Part shown: positions 8,416 through 18,309 of the stretch, one piece after another | Numbering within the stretch: the stretch's first letter is position 1 | Layout: each line of letters opens with the position of its first letter | Assembly (NCBI RefSeq): GCF_031312535.1 | Contig: NZ_CP133594.1 | Span: 1,753,934-1,817,933 of the forward strand | Direction: 5' to 3' | Length of the DNA stretch: 64,000 nucleotides | Source of the DNA: Methanolobus mangrovi | GTDB taxonomy: Archaea; Halobacteriota; Methanosarcinia; Methanosarcinales; Methanosarcinaceae | The notes under the pieces: model-generated | Database searches by the model: none | What the model was told of the DNA's origin: nothing | The model's input: only the letters and a program-made list of their open reading frames with translations | Made by a program: the position numbers and the translations under genes

Positions 8416-9372
8416 TTAAGCATCCTGGGATATTTCCAGACGCAGGTCACCAATGGTTGCAACCCTTTCGGCGAAAGCATTGTGCCTGTGTATACTTTCC
8501 TCATTGATCTGCTTGATCGTAATAATTGCCTCATCAGGAAGGTGTTCAAACCCTTTGACAACATTCTTTGCCATTGTTCTTACACAATCTTCCACAAATT
8601 TAGGATTATTATGGGCAGTCTGAACAACCATTGCTTCATCAGAGCGCTTCAAAAGCTCAAATACACTGGAACTCATGGACCCTTCAATGATCTCAATGAT
8701 TTTCTCAAGTGACACGAAAACATTACCTTCCACTTCTATGGAGATTATGCCGCGTCCACGCTGGTTGTGAGTGGCCATTGGAACCCTGTGAAGGAATTCT
8801 GCGATATGCTGCCCTTCAACACCAATATTCTCCAGCTCCTTTCTTGCGTTATCCCTCATGATCTCCTGAGCGCAGGGGCATGCGGTCATTCCCACTACCT
8901 CAGCACCAATGAGCTTCTTAACGGCCATTCTCTCAACATCGTCACGCATGGCAATTGCTTCTGCGAATATTTCCACGACTTCCTGACATTCCATCTTGGT
9001 AGCAGGGGACTCCCTCTTGACCACATACTCACTTTTAAGAATGACCTCAGCACGGCTCGCATATTCATGACGAGTCAGGAGACTCTGGGCAACATCGCTG
9101 CACAGCTGTTCAATTTCATAAACAGGCATGTTGACTGCTTTTTCAAGTACTTCGTCTACTGCCTCAAAATTGCGTGACAGATTAGCTCCCTTCAAATGAG
9201 AAGGAAGGTCAACGAAGATATCAAAAGTACATATCAGAATAACAGGACGTTTGTCCTTCCTCTTGATCTGCACTAGTTTTTTAACATTAGTAACGCCGAC
9301 ACGTGTCAGGTTAATAGGTATCTGGGGCTTGTTAGCCTGTATATCTGGTAGTTTGACAACCGGGACTTCCAT
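8416..9372 (-). CDS. mptA: GTP cyclohydrolase MptA (GTP cyclohydrolase IV)
   Basis: First step of tetrahydromethanopterin (or sarcinapterin) synthesis: Fe(II)-dependent conversion of GTP to 7,8-dihydro-D-neopterin 2',3'-cyclic phosphate. The 318-aa protein begins [20 protein letters not shown] and contains [24 protein letters not shown] and [14 protein letters not shown], typical of the archaeal FolE2/MptA family. The ATG at 9372 is preceded by GAGGTCAT; the longer frame to 9483 lacks family support. A DUF2098-type gene follows on the same strand. Confidence 0.93.
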   Translation of the reverse strand: MEVPVVKLPDIQANKPQIPINLTRVGVTNVKKLVQIKRKDKRPVILICTFDIFVDLPSHLKGANLSRNFEAVDEVLEKAVNMPVYEIEQLCSDVAQSLLTRHEYASRAEVILKSEYVVKRESPATKMECQEVVEIFAEAIAMRDDVERMAVKKLIGAEVVGMTACPCAQEIMRDNARKELENIGVEGQHIAEFLHRVPMATHNQRGRGIISIEVEGNVFVSLEKIIEIIEGSMSSSVFELLKRSDEAMVVQTAHNNPKFVEDCVRTMAKNVVKGFEHLPDEAIITIKQINEESIHRHNAFAERVATIGDLRLEISQDA

Positions 9373-9800
9373 TATTATGACCTCGAAAATCAAAAGATGG
9401 TAAACCATTCTATAATGATGGATAGTAATTATATCATGCTGAAAGGGACTCATTACATGTAAAGGTTGTGTTAAGTCCCCCATATGCTAAAAGAAAACAA
9501 AATGGATACGGAAGAATCTTCAAAGTAGAAAACAAGCAACTTAGACTCTATTTACATAAAAGGAATACCCATTTTTAAAATCAAGTTTACTTGATAGGTT
9601 GCCACATACTGCTCTATAATGTGCCGAGGCTAAAGGGATATATTATAATAATCCTGGCATATTGACCCGTAATAAACACCTAAATTACGAAAAATGCGCT
9701 AAAACAAGAACAAAAGACAACATTAAAAGAAAAATATATATACTGCATATACTAAATACGGTTAGCAGTGGTAATCGCATAATGATTACGAGGTGACATC
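9373..9800. promoter_or_regulatory. MC1/mptA intergenic region with MC1 promoter and leader inverted repeat
   Basis: Over 400 bp without a gene between divergent mptA and MC1. A strong TATA-like run AAAAATATATATAC (about 9729-9742) points to an MC1 transcript starting near 9765. The short leader holds a perfect inverted repeat GTAATC-N7-GATTAC (9771-9789) directly abutting the GAGGTGA ribosome site (9790-9796). The repeat could be a DNA operator or a leader hairpin affecting ribosome access. No other coding or RNA feature is seen. Confidence 0.55.
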
Positions 9801-10091
9801 ATGTCTGAAACAAGAAATTTTGTGTTAAGAGACAAGAAAGGAAATGAACATGGGGTATTCACTGGAAAACAGCCAAGACAGGCTGCTTTGAAGGTTGCAA
9901 ACAGAGGAAAAGGAACTAAAAAGAAGCCAGATGACATCAGGCTTCGTGAGCGTGGAACAAAGAAAGTCCATGTGTTCAAAGGCTGGAAAGAAATGGTCGA
10001 TGCACCAAAGAACAAGCCAGACTGGATGCCTGACAAGATCAACAAGCCATTTGTTAAGAAAGTCGGTATCGAAAAGCTCGAGAAAGTCTGA
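9801..10091 (+). CDS. Chromosomal protein MC1
   Basis: Abundant monomeric DNA-bending protein that compacts the chromosome in Methanosarcinales and haloarchaea. The 96-aa sequence MSETRNFVLRDKKGNEHGVF continues with FTGKQPRQAALKVANRG, RLRERGTKKVHVFKGW and PDWMPDKINKPFVKK, matching MC1 along its whole length. It is Lys/Arg rich. GAGGTGA sits before the ATG, consistent with high expression, and a hairpin-plus-T terminator follows. Confidence 0.97.
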   Translation: MSETRNFVLRDKKGNEHGVFTGKQPRQAALKVANRGKGTKKKPDDIRLRERGTKKVHVFKGWKEMVDAPKNKPDWMPDKINKPFVKKVGIEKLEKV

Positions 10092-10102
10092 ACTTCATGA
10101 GG

Positions 10103-10129
10103 GACCCATTATATGGGTCTTTTTGTTTT
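10103..10129 (+). terminator. Terminator after MC1
   Basis: A 7-bp perfect stem GACCCAT/ATGGGTC with a 3-nt loop (10103-10119) is followed directly by a T-rich run. It sits 12 nt after the MC1 stop codon. Confidence 0.75.
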
Positions 10130-10261
10130 ACACACCTTTTTTTACAGATCTACACCCTGCGATAGAAATAACTTTTAAATCATCTAACCATATTAATAAT
10201 AAGCTCCGGAGTTATAGCTACGCAGATACCGGACTTATAATAAAATCGCAGGTATAATATT

Positions 10262-11155
10262 ATGACACTTAATCGAGAGAATGTACTGATCGAAGCATTG
10301 CCATACATAAGGGACTTCCACGATTCAGTAATGGTGATAAAAGTCGGTGGCCACGCAATGGTCAATCCCGAGGTGATGAGTGACATCATACAGGATATCG
10401 TCCTTCTGAGATTTGTAGGGATACACCCCATCATAGTCCATGGCGGCGGACCTGAAATCTCTGAAAAGATGAAGCGCATGGGAAAAGAGTCCCAGTTTGT
10501 CGGCGGACTGCGAGTTACAGATGATGAAACACTTGAGATCGCGCGCATGGTCCTTGTAGGCAACATAAATACAGAGATCGTCGCACTCATCGGAAAACAT
10601 GGTGCTAAAGGAATCGGACTCTCAGGAAAAGATGGGAAGATGATCATAGCAAAGAAAAAGCCATTCCAGAAAATCATGATTGAAAATGTAGAACATGAAG
10701 TGGACCTCGGATGGGTCGGAGATACGGAAATAATCAACCCCGAACTGCTTAACATCCTCATTCGTGAAGGCTACATACCAGTCATATCACCAATTGCTAT
10801 GGATATCAGCGGCAAAGCACTTAATATAAATGCAGATACCGTTGCAGGCGACATTGCAGCTGCACTGAAGGCCAAGAAACTCATCCTCATGACCGATGTG
10901 CCCGGATTACTGAGAGACATCAATGACAGAAGCTCACGCATATCAAGGGTTGCAATTGATGAAATTGATGACATGGTAGACAGCGGATTGATCTCAGGAG
11001 GGATGATACCTAAGATGAGAAGTGCCGCATGTTCAGTAACAAGCGGAGTTGAGAAAATACACATAATAGACGGAAGTGTATCACACTCCATTCTGCTTGA
11101 ACTGTTCACAGATACCGGAATCGGTACAATGGTCTACAAAAAAGAAGATGAGTGA
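10262..11155 (+). CDS. argB: Acetylglutamate kinase
   Basis: Phosphorylates N-acetyl-L-glutamate in arginine biosynthesis. The 297-aa amino-acid-kinase-fold protein has MVIKVGGHAMV (phosphate loop), IIVHGGGPEISEKMKRMG, GLSGKDGKMI, NINADTVAGDIAAAL and LMTDVPGLL, the ArgB order. Start is ATG at 10262, with a weak AGGT upstream. It stands alone on the plus strand between MC1 and the convergent raSEA gene. An ArgA-like acetyltransferase lies 5 kb upstream. Confidence 0.95.
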   Translation: MTLNRENVLIEALPYIRDFHDSVMVIKVGGHAMVNPEVMSDIIQDIVLLRFVGIHPIIVHGGGPEISEKMKRMGKESQFVGGLRVTDDETLEIARMVLVGNINTEIVALIGKHGAKGIGLSGKDGKMIIAKKKPFQKIMIENVEHEVDLGWVGDTEIINPELLNILIREGYIPVISPIAMDISGKALNINADTVAGDIAAALKAKKLILMTDVPGLLRDINDRSSRISRVAIDEIDDMVDSGLISGGMIPKMRSAACSVTSGVEKIHIIDGSVSHSILLELFTDTGIGTMVYKKEDE

Positions 11156-11175
11156 AAACTCATCTTAAATTCATT

Positions 11176-12216
11176 TTAGTCCAGTATAGGACTGCCGAAT
11201 GAGTGGTCATCAAGTTCCAGAACCTGCTCCCACAGATCCTTACAGTCACATGAAAGATGCTCAAGACAGGAAAGGTCCTGTGTGAGCGAGAAGAGCCTGA
11301 TGGCATCTGCAACGGCATGACTGCATTCCCTGCAGTTACGAGGACCTCTTTTTGAACCTGCACCCACAGGATCGGATGTGATTATCATATCAGGGAACTC
11401 TTTCTTTGTCCTCTGCAATATATCCACGATACTCCATAACCAGGGAGGACGGTACTGCTTCCTTTCCCAGAGATATTCCACAAATGTGCCACGCTGGACG
11501 TTACAGAGATTAATGGAGAACGTATCCGAATACTCAGCAGCATCACGCACGGTTTTAACAATATCTTCCAATGCCTCTTTCTCTGACAGGAATAGCGGCT
11601 TTAACATGAGATAGGATTTTACTGTTGCACCATTTGCTCTTGCGGCAGTGGCAGCATCGGTGAAGTTCTTGAAAGTAAAACCTTTGTTGATGGATTGTTT
11701 GCGAATTGTATCCGAACTTGTCTCAAGACCCATTGCAACTTCAAATGCCGTGTTCTTGAGAGTACTTACACAATCCTTTACACTTTCCTCAGTTACAAAT
11801 TCCGGACGCGTTTCAGCCAGTACTTTTACGACCCTTTCATCAGCATCAAGTTCACTCAGTATCCTGTGCCTCACCTCAAGAGGAATCTCGTTCGTATCAA
11901 GGAAACTGCCTGAAGTGAATATCTTGACCATGAATGTCTCAAAGTCAGAGGCTTTCCTCATTGCCCGTGAAAGCTGGGCCATCAAGTCATCATCAGACGG
12001 AGCGGTCTGGGCACTATCATAGACATAGCCGCACATGGTACAGCCTCCTGCCTTACCCCACCAGCATCCGGATGTCTTAAAGATAATCGTGATGGTGTCT
12101 ACCTGCTCAGTGCCGAGAAGGTCCTTCCCGGTCCACACAGCAGCAGGCTCATCGGAACGAGAGGGTTTTACCTTCTGACGATTACGGATATCAAGAACTG
12201 CTTTATTTAGTGACAT
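11176..12216 (-). CDS. raSEA: Archaeosine biosynthesis radical SAM protein RaSEA
   Basis: Radical SAM enzyme that works with the lyase ArcS to convert a lysine adduct of preQ0-modified tRNA position 15 into archaeosine. The 346-aa protein has the family's 4Fe-4S motif CWWGKAGGCTMCGY near residue 51 (C-x7-C-x2-C), the SAM-binding downstream strands (VKIFTSGSFLDTNEIP) and the cysteine-rich C-terminal region (NCRECSHAV, SCLEHLSCDCKDLWEQ). It resembles the TIGR01210/ELP3-like group. It lies 32 bp downstream of guaAb on the same strand, so co-transcription is likely. Confidence 0.87.
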   Translation of the reverse strand: MSLNKAVLDIRNRQKVKPSRSDEPAAVWTGKDLLGTEQVDTITIIFKTSGCWWGKAGGCTMCGYVYDSAQTAPSDDDLMAQLSRAMRKASDFETFMVKIFTSGSFLDTNEIPLEVRHRILSELDADERVVKVLAETRPEFVTEESVKDCVSTLKNTAFEVAMGLETSSDTIRKQSINKGFTFKNFTDAATAARANGATVKSYLMLKPLFLSEKEALEDIVKTVRDAAEYSDTFSINLCNVQRGTFVEYLWERKQYRPPWLWSIVDILQRTKKEFPDMIITSDPVGAGSKRGPRNCRECSHAVADAIRLFSLTQDLSCLEHLSCDCKDLWEQVLELDDHSFGSPILD

Positions 12217-12248
12217 TTGCCTGAACTCTTAGTATATAGATGTAATAT

Positions 12249-13163
12249 TCACTCGAATTCAATTGTAGCTGGTGGTTTTGGAGTCAGGTCATACAGAACC
12301 CTTGCAACAGATGGTATTTCTGCAGTTATCCTTGATTCGATCTTTCTAAGAACATTCCATGGAAGCTCCATTGCTTCTGCAGTCATGCCGTCTCTAGAAC
12401 CTACTGCCCTTACAGCAACTATCCAGCCGTGTACCCTCACATCGCCTTTAACGCCGGTGCCCTTACCAACTATTGCAGCAAAGGTCTGCCATGGGTGGAA
12501 TTGCTCTACAAGCTCTTCCTCAACAATTGCATTGGCTTCTCTTACGGCATCTACAAGCTCCTCAGTGACCTTGCCGACAATCCTTACTGAAAGACCGGGA
12601 CCGGGGAAAGGCATCCTTTCGGAGATCTCATGAGGGAGTTCCAGTGCACGAGCAACCTCACGGACCTCATCCTTATACAGATCATCTATTGGTTCCACGA
12701 TTGCCTTGAAATCCATAACTGAAGGAAGACCGCCTACGTTGTGGTGTGATTTTATACCACCCTCAGATTCGATCCTGTCAGGATAAATGGTTCCCTGAAT
12801 TAGATATTCGGCTTTGAGTAATTTTGCTTCATCCTCAAAGACACGTATAAAGGTTTCACCGACTGCCTTACGCTTTTCTTCAGGGTCCTCGATACCTGCA
12901 AGTGCTGAAAGGAAACGGTCCTTTGCATCTACTACCTGAAGATTCATATCTGAGAAAATTTCCTTTATTCTCTCAGTTTCACCTTTTCGCATAAGGCCAG
13001 TGTCTATGTAGATAGGCGTCAGCTTATCACCAATAGCACGATGTGCGAGGATAGCACAAACTGAACTGTCCACGCCTCCGGAAAGTGCTATAATGGCAGG
13101 ACCATCGATCTGCTTCTGAATCTTTTCTATCGCTTTAGGAATGAATTTGTCTACTTTTACCAT
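12249..13163 (-). CDS. guaAb: GMP synthase subunit B (ATP-pyrophosphatase)
   Basis: Synthetase subunit of the split archaeal GMP synthase: it adenylylates XMP and aminates it with ammonia from the GuaAa subunit (36.3 kb in this window). The PP-loop motif is [15 protein letters not shown] near the N-terminus, and [12 protein letters not shown] plus the C-terminal [16 protein letters not shown] complete the family signature. Start ATG 13163 is preceded by GGAG; the frame extends to a TTG at 13178 but homologues begin MVKVDKFI. 304 aa. Confidence 0.95.
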   Translation of the reverse strand: MVKVDKFIPKAIEKIQKQIDGPAIIALSGGVDSSVCAILAHRAIGDKLTPIYIDTGLMRKGETERIKEIFSDMNLQVVDAKDRFLSALAGIEDPEEKRKAVGETFIRVFEDEAKLLKAEYLIQGTIYPDRIESEGGIKSHHNVGGLPSVMDFKAIVEPIDDLYKDEVREVARALELPHEISERMPFPGPGLSVRIVGKVTEELVDAVREANAIVEEELVEQFHPWQTFAAIVGKGTGVKGDVRVHGWIVAVRAVGSRDGMTAEAMELPWNVLRKIESRITAEIPSVARVLYDLTPKPPATIEFE

Positions 13164-13365
13164 GAATGAGAACTCCAAATATAGGATTTAGGATTTTTAG
13201 GGATTTTACCCTGAGATGGTATTTCGTACTTATTAATGCTCTCCCGGACATAAGAGCCTTACCAGAGATAAACAAACAAAAATCCATCAAACACTTTCAC
13301 CCTGCTTACCAGACAATTAAATACACCGGCTACATATATGCAGGAAAAACAAGTATGGATTAAAG

Positions 13366-15456
13366 ATGCATAAGACCCTCCGGAAGTACTTTGGATATTC
13401 TGATTTTCGTCCCCTTCAGGAAGACATCATTAACGATGTCCTTAATGACAGGGACACTTTTGTGCTTATGCCAACTGGCGGAGGCAAGTCACTTTGCTAC
13501 CAGATTCCGGCCCTGCTCAAAGATGGCATTACAGTAGTTGTTTCACCCCTTATATCCCTCATGAAGGACCAGGTCGACAGCCTCAAGGAAAACGGTGTCG
13601 ATGCAGCATACCTTAACAGTACCCTGAAACCTGCAGAATCCAGGAGAATATATGAGGAACTGAAAAGGGGCGAGATAAAGATACTGTATGTGGCCCCTGA
13701 AAGGCTGACAATGTCAAGTACCATCACGCTTCTGAAAAGCCTGAATGTCAGTCTTTTCGCAATTGACGAGAGTCATTGCATTTCTGAGTGGGGGCATGAT
13801 TTCAGGCCAGAGTATCGAAGACTCAATTTCCTGAAGAAAAAGTTCCCTGAAGTACCTATCGTTGCACTTACCGCAACAGCTACACCAAAAGTCAGGGAAG
13901 ACACCATTAATCAGCTTGGTATCAAGCACGGCAAAACATATATTGCAAGTTTTGATCGTGCAAACCTTTTCTACCGTGTCAGAGCAAAGAAGGACACATA
14001 TGATAATTTACTCCAATACCTGAGAAAGAAGAGAGGAGAAAGCGGTATAATCTACTGCCAGAGTCGCAAGACAGTTGACAGTCTTACTAATAAACTCAAA
14101 AAAGACGGCTTCAATGCCCTCCCATACCATGCCGGCCTTAAAGACACCCAGCGAGCAAAGAACCAGGAGATGTTCATAAAGGACAGAGTCGATATCATCG
14201 TTGCCACCATTGCCTTTGGAATGGGAATCGACAAACCCAATGTCCGTTTTGTTATCCACTACGACCTGCCTAAAAACCTTGAAAGCTATTACCAGGAAAC
14301 AGGCAGAGGTGGAAGGGATGGCCTTGAATGTGAATGTGTGCTTTTTTTCAGTCACGGTGACAGGTACAAGATAGAGTATTTCATCAAACAGAAGGACAAG
14401 AAGGAAGAGAGGGACATCGCCCTTAAGCAACTCAGCGAAATGGTGGACTACTGTGAAAGCAATATCTGTCGCAGGAAAGTGTTGCTCAGGTATTTCGGAG
14501 AAGAGACACAGGAAGATAATTGCGGGAAATGTGATGTCTGCCTCCAGCCACGTATAGAGGTTGACGGAACCAATGATGCGAAACTGCTTATCAATTGTAT
14601 AAAGGAACTTGACCAGAGATTTGGCATGAATCATGTCATTGATGTGCTTACAGGTAGCCGGGCAAAGAAGATCACAGACAAGAAACATCATCTTCTCAAA
14701 CACTTTGGCCAGGGCGACATGTACACTAAAGCCACCTGGCTGGATATGACCCGGGACATGGTCAGGCAGGATGTTATCAAAGTGGAAGGTGCACGTTACC
14801 CACTCCTCAAACTAAACAGCAAGAGTGAGGAAGTCCTGTCCGGCAAGCGAATGGTGACATTTACAAGAAGTGAGGATGATGAATGCCAGGCAGATTATGA
14901 ACCAGTGGAATTTGTACCGGAAAAGATGGAAAGAGCTGAGCGGCCAGCTTCTGCTTCACACAGGAAGGTCAGCAATGACCCTGACGGGGAGCTTTTTGAT
15001 AAACTGAAAGAACTGCGTGTATTACTGGCCCAAATGCAGGATGTTCCTCCATATATCGTATTTGCTGACACTAGCCTTCGGCAAATGGCTTCCCGAAAGC
15101 CCAGAACCAGTGAAGAACTGCTGAAAATTACCGGTGTTGGAGAATACAAGCTCAAGAAGTACGGAGATCGCTTCCTGAAAGAGATTGAAAGACATTGTGA
15201 AGAACTGGAAGAAAATGAGAAGGCACCAGTTAAAAAGAAACTTCCTGAACCAGGCATCCAGAAGAAAACGGCCAGCAGGGCCACACCGCCATCAACTCCG
15301 AAACCAAAGCTTGAAAAGGAAATGTTACTCAGGACAATGGATGCTCTTCAGGATGAACTTGTAAAAATGATAAAAGATAAACTGGGCGGGGTTTTTTCCG
15401 ACGAGGAAATAAGAATGGCGTATCAATCCCTTATCAGGGATGATAGCACGAAATAG
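13366..15456 (+). CDS. recQ: ATP-dependent DNA helicase RecQ
   Basis: 3'-5' SF2 DNA helicase of 696 aa for repair and recombination. Walker A is LMPTGGGKSLCYQIPA, the DEAH-type box reads AIDESHCISEWGHDFRP, and motif VI is YYQETGRGGRDG. The RecQ-specific zinc module is seen as YCESNICRRK and NCGKCDVC (about residues 362-403). An RQC winged-helix follows and an HRDC domain lies about residues 540-615 (TSLRQMASRKPRT, ITGVGEYKLKKYG). A Lys/Pro-rich linker and short helical tail end the protein. A TATA-like ACATATAT about 30 nt before the ATG and no clear ribosome site suggest a very short leader. Confidence 0.95.
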   Translation: MHKTLRKYFGYSDFRPLQEDIINDVLNDRDTFVLMPTGGGKSLCYQIPALLKDGITVVVSPLISLMKDQVDSLKENGVDAAYLNSTLKPAESRRIYEELKRGEIKILYVAPERLTMSSTITLLKSLNVSLFAIDESHCISEWGHDFRPEYRRLNFLKKKFPEVPIVALTATATPKVREDTINQLGIKHGKTYIASFDRANLFYRVRAKKDTYDNLLQYLRKKRGESGIIYCQSRKTVDSLTNKLKKDGFNALPYHAGLKDTQRAKNQEMFIKDRVDIIVATIAFGMGIDKPNVRFVIHYDLPKNLESYYQETGRGGRDGLECECVLFFSHGDRYKIEYFIKQKDKKEERDIALKQLSEMVDYCESNICRRKVLLRYFGEETQEDNCGKCDVCLQPRIEVDGTNDAKLLINCIKELDQRFGMNHVIDVLTGSRAKKITDKKHHLLKHFGQGDMYTKATWLDMTRDMVRQDVIKVEGARYPLLKLNSKSEEVLSGKRMVTFTRSEDDECQADYEPVEFVPEKMERAERPASASHRKVSNDPDGELFDKLKELRVLLAQMQDVPPYIVFADTSLRQMASRKPRTSEELLKITGVGEYKLKKYGDRFLKEIERHCEELEENEKAPVKKKLPEPGIQKKTASRATPPSTPKPKLEKEMLLRTMDALQDELVKMIKDKLGGVFSDEEIRMAYQSLIRDDSTK

Positions 15457-15470
15457 ATATTCGAATTCAA

Positions 15471-15599
15471 TTATTCACAGGTATCCAGCAGGTGACGTTT
15501 TGGGCGAACCCTTGAGTCTCCAGGATGTATCGGGGAAACTTTTGCTTCCTTTTCATCGTCTTTTTTCTGCATTTTATCTTCAGGAGTCTTTTTTTCCAT
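15471..15599 (-). CDS. Small charged protein, 42 aa, unknown function
   Basis: Reading from the ATG at 15597-15599 gives MEKKTPEDKMQKKDDEKEAK and then a basic tail ending HLLDTCE before TAA. The start has a near-perfect ribosome site, GGAGGTAGG, eight bases upstream, which is the main evidence that it is translated. The N-terminal half is almost all Lys, Glu and Asp; the C-terminal half has PIHPGDSRVRPKRH. It lies between convergent recQ and the prepilin peptidase gene on the same strand as the latter, 65 bp downstream of it. No family recognised. Confidence 0.6.
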   Translation of the reverse strand: MEKKTPEDKMQKKDDEKEAKVSPIHPGDSRVRPKRHLLDTCE

Positions 15600-15664
15600 A
15601 GAACCTACCTCCAATTAATAAGTTAGAGGTAAGGATATTAAAAGTTAATGAAAAAAGAAGCAAT

Positions 15665-16423
15665 TCACATCATCATGAATTGAATTGTAAGGTAAAATAT
15701 GAGGTCACCGAATACAACTGCAGTAATAAAACCGGCAGTTATAGGAATCATAAATGGGAGTCCGGGAGTTATCCACACACCATCCTTCACTTTACCTTCT
15801 TTCTGGTAGCCTTTCAGCTCTGAAATAACGTTAGATGTAAGTTCAGTACCTGACCTTGAGAATTTGAACTCGATACCGGCCTTTGTCCTGCTATATGACT
15901 CGATCATACGGAAATGCCCTTTTTCCAGCTTTGAGATCGGTGTGATGTAACCTATGAACATATAGAGGGGACGCTTCAGCGACTCCGATGGATTTTTTAT
16001 CAGGTTGTACAGGAACAGCCCAATAGGAACTATAATCGTGAGTATTATAGAATTCCCAAACACGCTGAATGCAAACAAGTTGATTAACGGAACTCCATCA
16101 AGCGGAAGTGAAGTTGAACCTATCGTAATAAGCGGGTACGTAGGGATAATCAGCGAAATGACCATCAACACCTTTGCATCCGCTCCTCCGAAGGCACCAA
16201 ACTGGAAAAGCATGTACACAAAAGCAAAGATGAATATGAATGATAGGATGTTGCGTATAAGATATGGAAATCCGTATGTCATGAGATCGTACACTATAAA
16301 GATGAATCCGACACCGAACATCATGACCCATACTTCATTTGCTACACGGCGGGTTTTAATATCAGCATAACAGGCATACAGTAAAAAAGGCATGCATGCA
16401 AGAACTTTCAGTATTTCGATCAT
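15665..16423 (-). CDS. Archaeal type IV prepilin/archaellin peptidase (A24 family)
   Basis: Membrane aspartic peptidase expected to remove class III signal peptides from archaellins or pilins. Both catalytic aspartates are visible in the family context: YADIKTRRVANEVW near residue 20 and FGGADAKVLM near residue 80. Several hydrophobic segments fit a polytopic protein (about six), with a soluble stretch of roughly 150-215 before the last segment. 252 aa. It starts one base after the stop of the hps-rraA fusion gene, so it is in that operon. Which substrate it processes (archaellum or pilus) is unclear as no such genes are nearby. Confidence 0.82.
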   Translation of the reverse strand: MIEILKVLACMPFLLYACYADIKTRRVANEVWVMMFGVGFIFIVYDLMTYGFPYLIRNILSFIFIFAFVYMLFQFGAFGGADAKVLMVISLIIPTYPLITIGSTSLPLDGVPLINLFAFSVFGNSIILTIIVPIGLFLYNLIKNPSESLKRPLYMFIGYITPISKLEKGHFRMIESYSRTKAGIEFKFSRSGTELTSNVISELKGYQKEGKVKDGVWITPGLPFMIPITAGFITAVVFGDLIFYLTIQFMMM

Positions 16424-16424
16424 T

Positions 16425-17705
16425 TCAGTGTTTCTCCCATTTCTTAAGTTTCATGACCTCTGACAGAGTTGATCCTCTGCGAATCTCCTCGAAAAGACGC
16501 TGTTCTGTCTTCTCAACTTCCTTTGCGCGTCTTGCAATCTCATAGGCACGTTCCTTTGGGATTACCACTACACCATTGTCATCCCCTATGATATAATCAC
16601 CCGGACTTACGGACTGGTTCCCGCAGACAATTTCAGAATTGATTTCACCAAAACCTTTGGGTTCTCCTGCATTCGGAACATTACACGTTGCAAATACAGG
16701 TAACCCTATTTTACGAATCTCATCTATATCCCTTACCGCCCCATCAACGACAACACCCGCTATACCCTTGTTAAGGCAGCTCAGGGTTGCAAGGCCACCC
16801 CATGGAGCAACATGCCTGCTGCCATTATAGATGACAATCACGTCCCCTTCCTTTGCCTCATCTATGGCCTCAACGGCCTTGGCCCAGTCACCTTTGAAAG
16901 TCTGGACAGTAACCGCAGTACCAATCATTTTTTTGCCGGGCATCATGGAGAATATATCCTGCATAGCTCCTTTACGGTGCATGGCATCTGAAATATTGGA
17001 AGTTGAAACATCCTCCAGTATCTTGCGGATCTCATCAGCAGGCGAACTTTTCAACACAGGTGCAGAAGAAGGAGAATCCACACTTTTCCGGATGGCCTTT
17101 GCTGAAGCGGTCACATTGGACGAGCGGACAATACTTCCCCCAACTATCACGATCTTCGCGCCAGAAGCCACAGCTTCAGAGCAGGAACTGGCATCCAGCC
17201 CGCCTGCAACAGCAACCGGGATACTCACCTGTTCCACTACTTTTTTCATTATGGCAAGTGAGTCATGGCCTTCCATCTGCTGGTCGATGCCAGCATGCAC
17301 ATTAATGTAATCTACCCCTAACTTCTCCAGTTCGATACTGCGGGCAACCGGATCATTACAAGATATCAGGTCTGCCATTATCTTCACACCATATTTTTTT
17401 CCGGCACGTATCGCCTCCAGAATGGTGGAATTATCAGCGCTGGCAAGTACAACAACAATATCAGCACCTGCTTTGGCACCCATTTCAACTTCCATGGAAC
17501 CAGTATCTGCTATTTTCATATCTGCGATAATTATCCGGTCAGGAAAGTTCTTCCTGAGCTCCCTTATAGCATCCATGCCCTCGCTTTTTATGAGCGGTGT
17601 TCCGACTTCTATCCAGTCCGCACCTCCCTCAAGGGATTCTTTCGCTATCTGTATTGCCCGATCCGTTTCTAAGAGGTCAAGAGCTACCTGAATGATTGGT
17701 TTGAT
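16425..17705 (-). CDS. 3-hexulose-6-phosphate synthase fused to RraA-like domain, non-canonical AUC start
   Basis: Two-domain protein of 426 aa. The N-terminal domain is a 3-hexulose-6-phosphate synthase, as in archaeal ribulose monophosphate metabolism, with D-x-K-x2-D motif [12 protein letters not shown] and [13 protein letters not shown]. The C-terminal domain, from about residue 215, is RraA/HMG-aldolase-like ([23 protein letters not shown]). The first ATG in frame (17576) would delete about 43 conserved residues, because [16 protein letters not shown] is encoded upstream. At the position where relatives have Met the codon is ATC (17703-17705), preceded by GGTGAT (17709-17714). No ATG, GTG or TTG lies between it and the upstream in-frame stop. 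Either AUC/AUU initiation or a point change is implied. The prepilin peptidase gene follows after 1 nt. Confidence 0.82.
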   Translation of the reverse strand: MKPIIQVALDLLETDRAIQIAKESLEGGADWIEVGTPLIKSEGMDAIRELRKNFPDRIIIADMKIADTGSMEVEMGAKAGADIVVVLASADNSTILEAIRAGKKYGVKIMADLISCNDPVARSIELEKLGVDYINVHAGIDQQMEGHDSLAIMKKVVEQVSIPVAVAGGLDASSCSEAVASGAKIVIVGGSIVRSSNVTASAKAIRKSVDSPSSAPVLKSSPADEIRKILEDVSTSNISDAMHRKGAMQDIFSMMPGKKMIGTAVTVQTFKGDWAKAVEAIDEAKEGDVIVIYNGSRHVAPWGGLATLSCLNKGIAGVVVDGAVRDIDEIRKIGLPVFATCNVPNAGEPKGFGEINSEIVCGNQSVSPGDYIIGDDNGVVVIPKERAYEIARRAKEVEKTEQRLFEEIRRGSTLSEVMKLKKWEKH

Positions 17706-17802
17706 ATGATCACCTTTGGAAATACTTACACTACTAAAATACTTGAAAACCTATAAATTTAATCACGTAAAATTAATATCTTGTGAAATAATCCGGAGAA
17801 AA

Positions 17803-18249
17803 ATGACTGAAAACAAAGAGATATCCGATCAGGAACGACAAATATTGCTGAACAGGCTTCACAAGTGTCTTTTCTGGGTAGGAGAACAGATTCCCAGTAA
17901 GATATGCATCAAAGGAAGAGAGGTAAACCTTCATGAAGTGGTATGGGAAATCGTCAATAAAGCAAAACTGGATCATGATGACCTGAAAAACATAGATTGT
18001 TTTTTAGAGCTCTTGCGTGATAAAGAAAAGGAATACGAGGAATGCCTCGAACATGAACATCTGAACTGTGACGAGGCAAAAGAACTCTTTGACAGGGCTG
18101 CCGGTGTTATGCGAGCTATTATGGACCTAAAGGAACTGACGATATCATCTAAAAGAAAAGTCATTTTCAAAAACCGGCATATCTGCAAAGATGTGAGTAC
18201 AGATGAGTGGGATGCGTTGACAGAAGATATAAACAAAAATGAGCGCTGA
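17803..18249 (+). CDS. Uncharacterised methanogen protein (DUF5788-like)
   Basis: A 148-aa soluble, charged, mostly helical protein starting MTENKEISDQERQILLNRLH. A LFWVGEQIPSKICIKGREVN segment lies near residue 25, followed by helices rich in Glu and Lys. I associate it with the uncharacterised methanogen family DUF5788 found near pyrB, but that is from memory. GGAG at 17794-17797 supports ATG 17803 over the longer frame starting at 17716. It precedes pyrBI by 60 bp on the same strand. Confidence 0.6.
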   Translation: MTENKEISDQERQILLNRLHKCLFWVGEQIPSKICIKGREVNLHEVVWEIVNKAKLDHDDLKNIDCFLELLRDKEKEYEECLEHEHLNCDEAKELFDRAAGVMRAIMDLKELTISSKRKVIFKNRHICKDVSTDEWDALTEDINKNER

Positions 18250-18309
18250 ATATCATACATCCATATTATCAGGCAAATATTATATCCCATGTAATGCCTT
18301 TAGTAGTCA

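Noticed and set aside
14008..14703. A 231-codon minus-strand ORF inside recQ
   Set aside because: Entirely opposite a conserved helicase domain; no family features.
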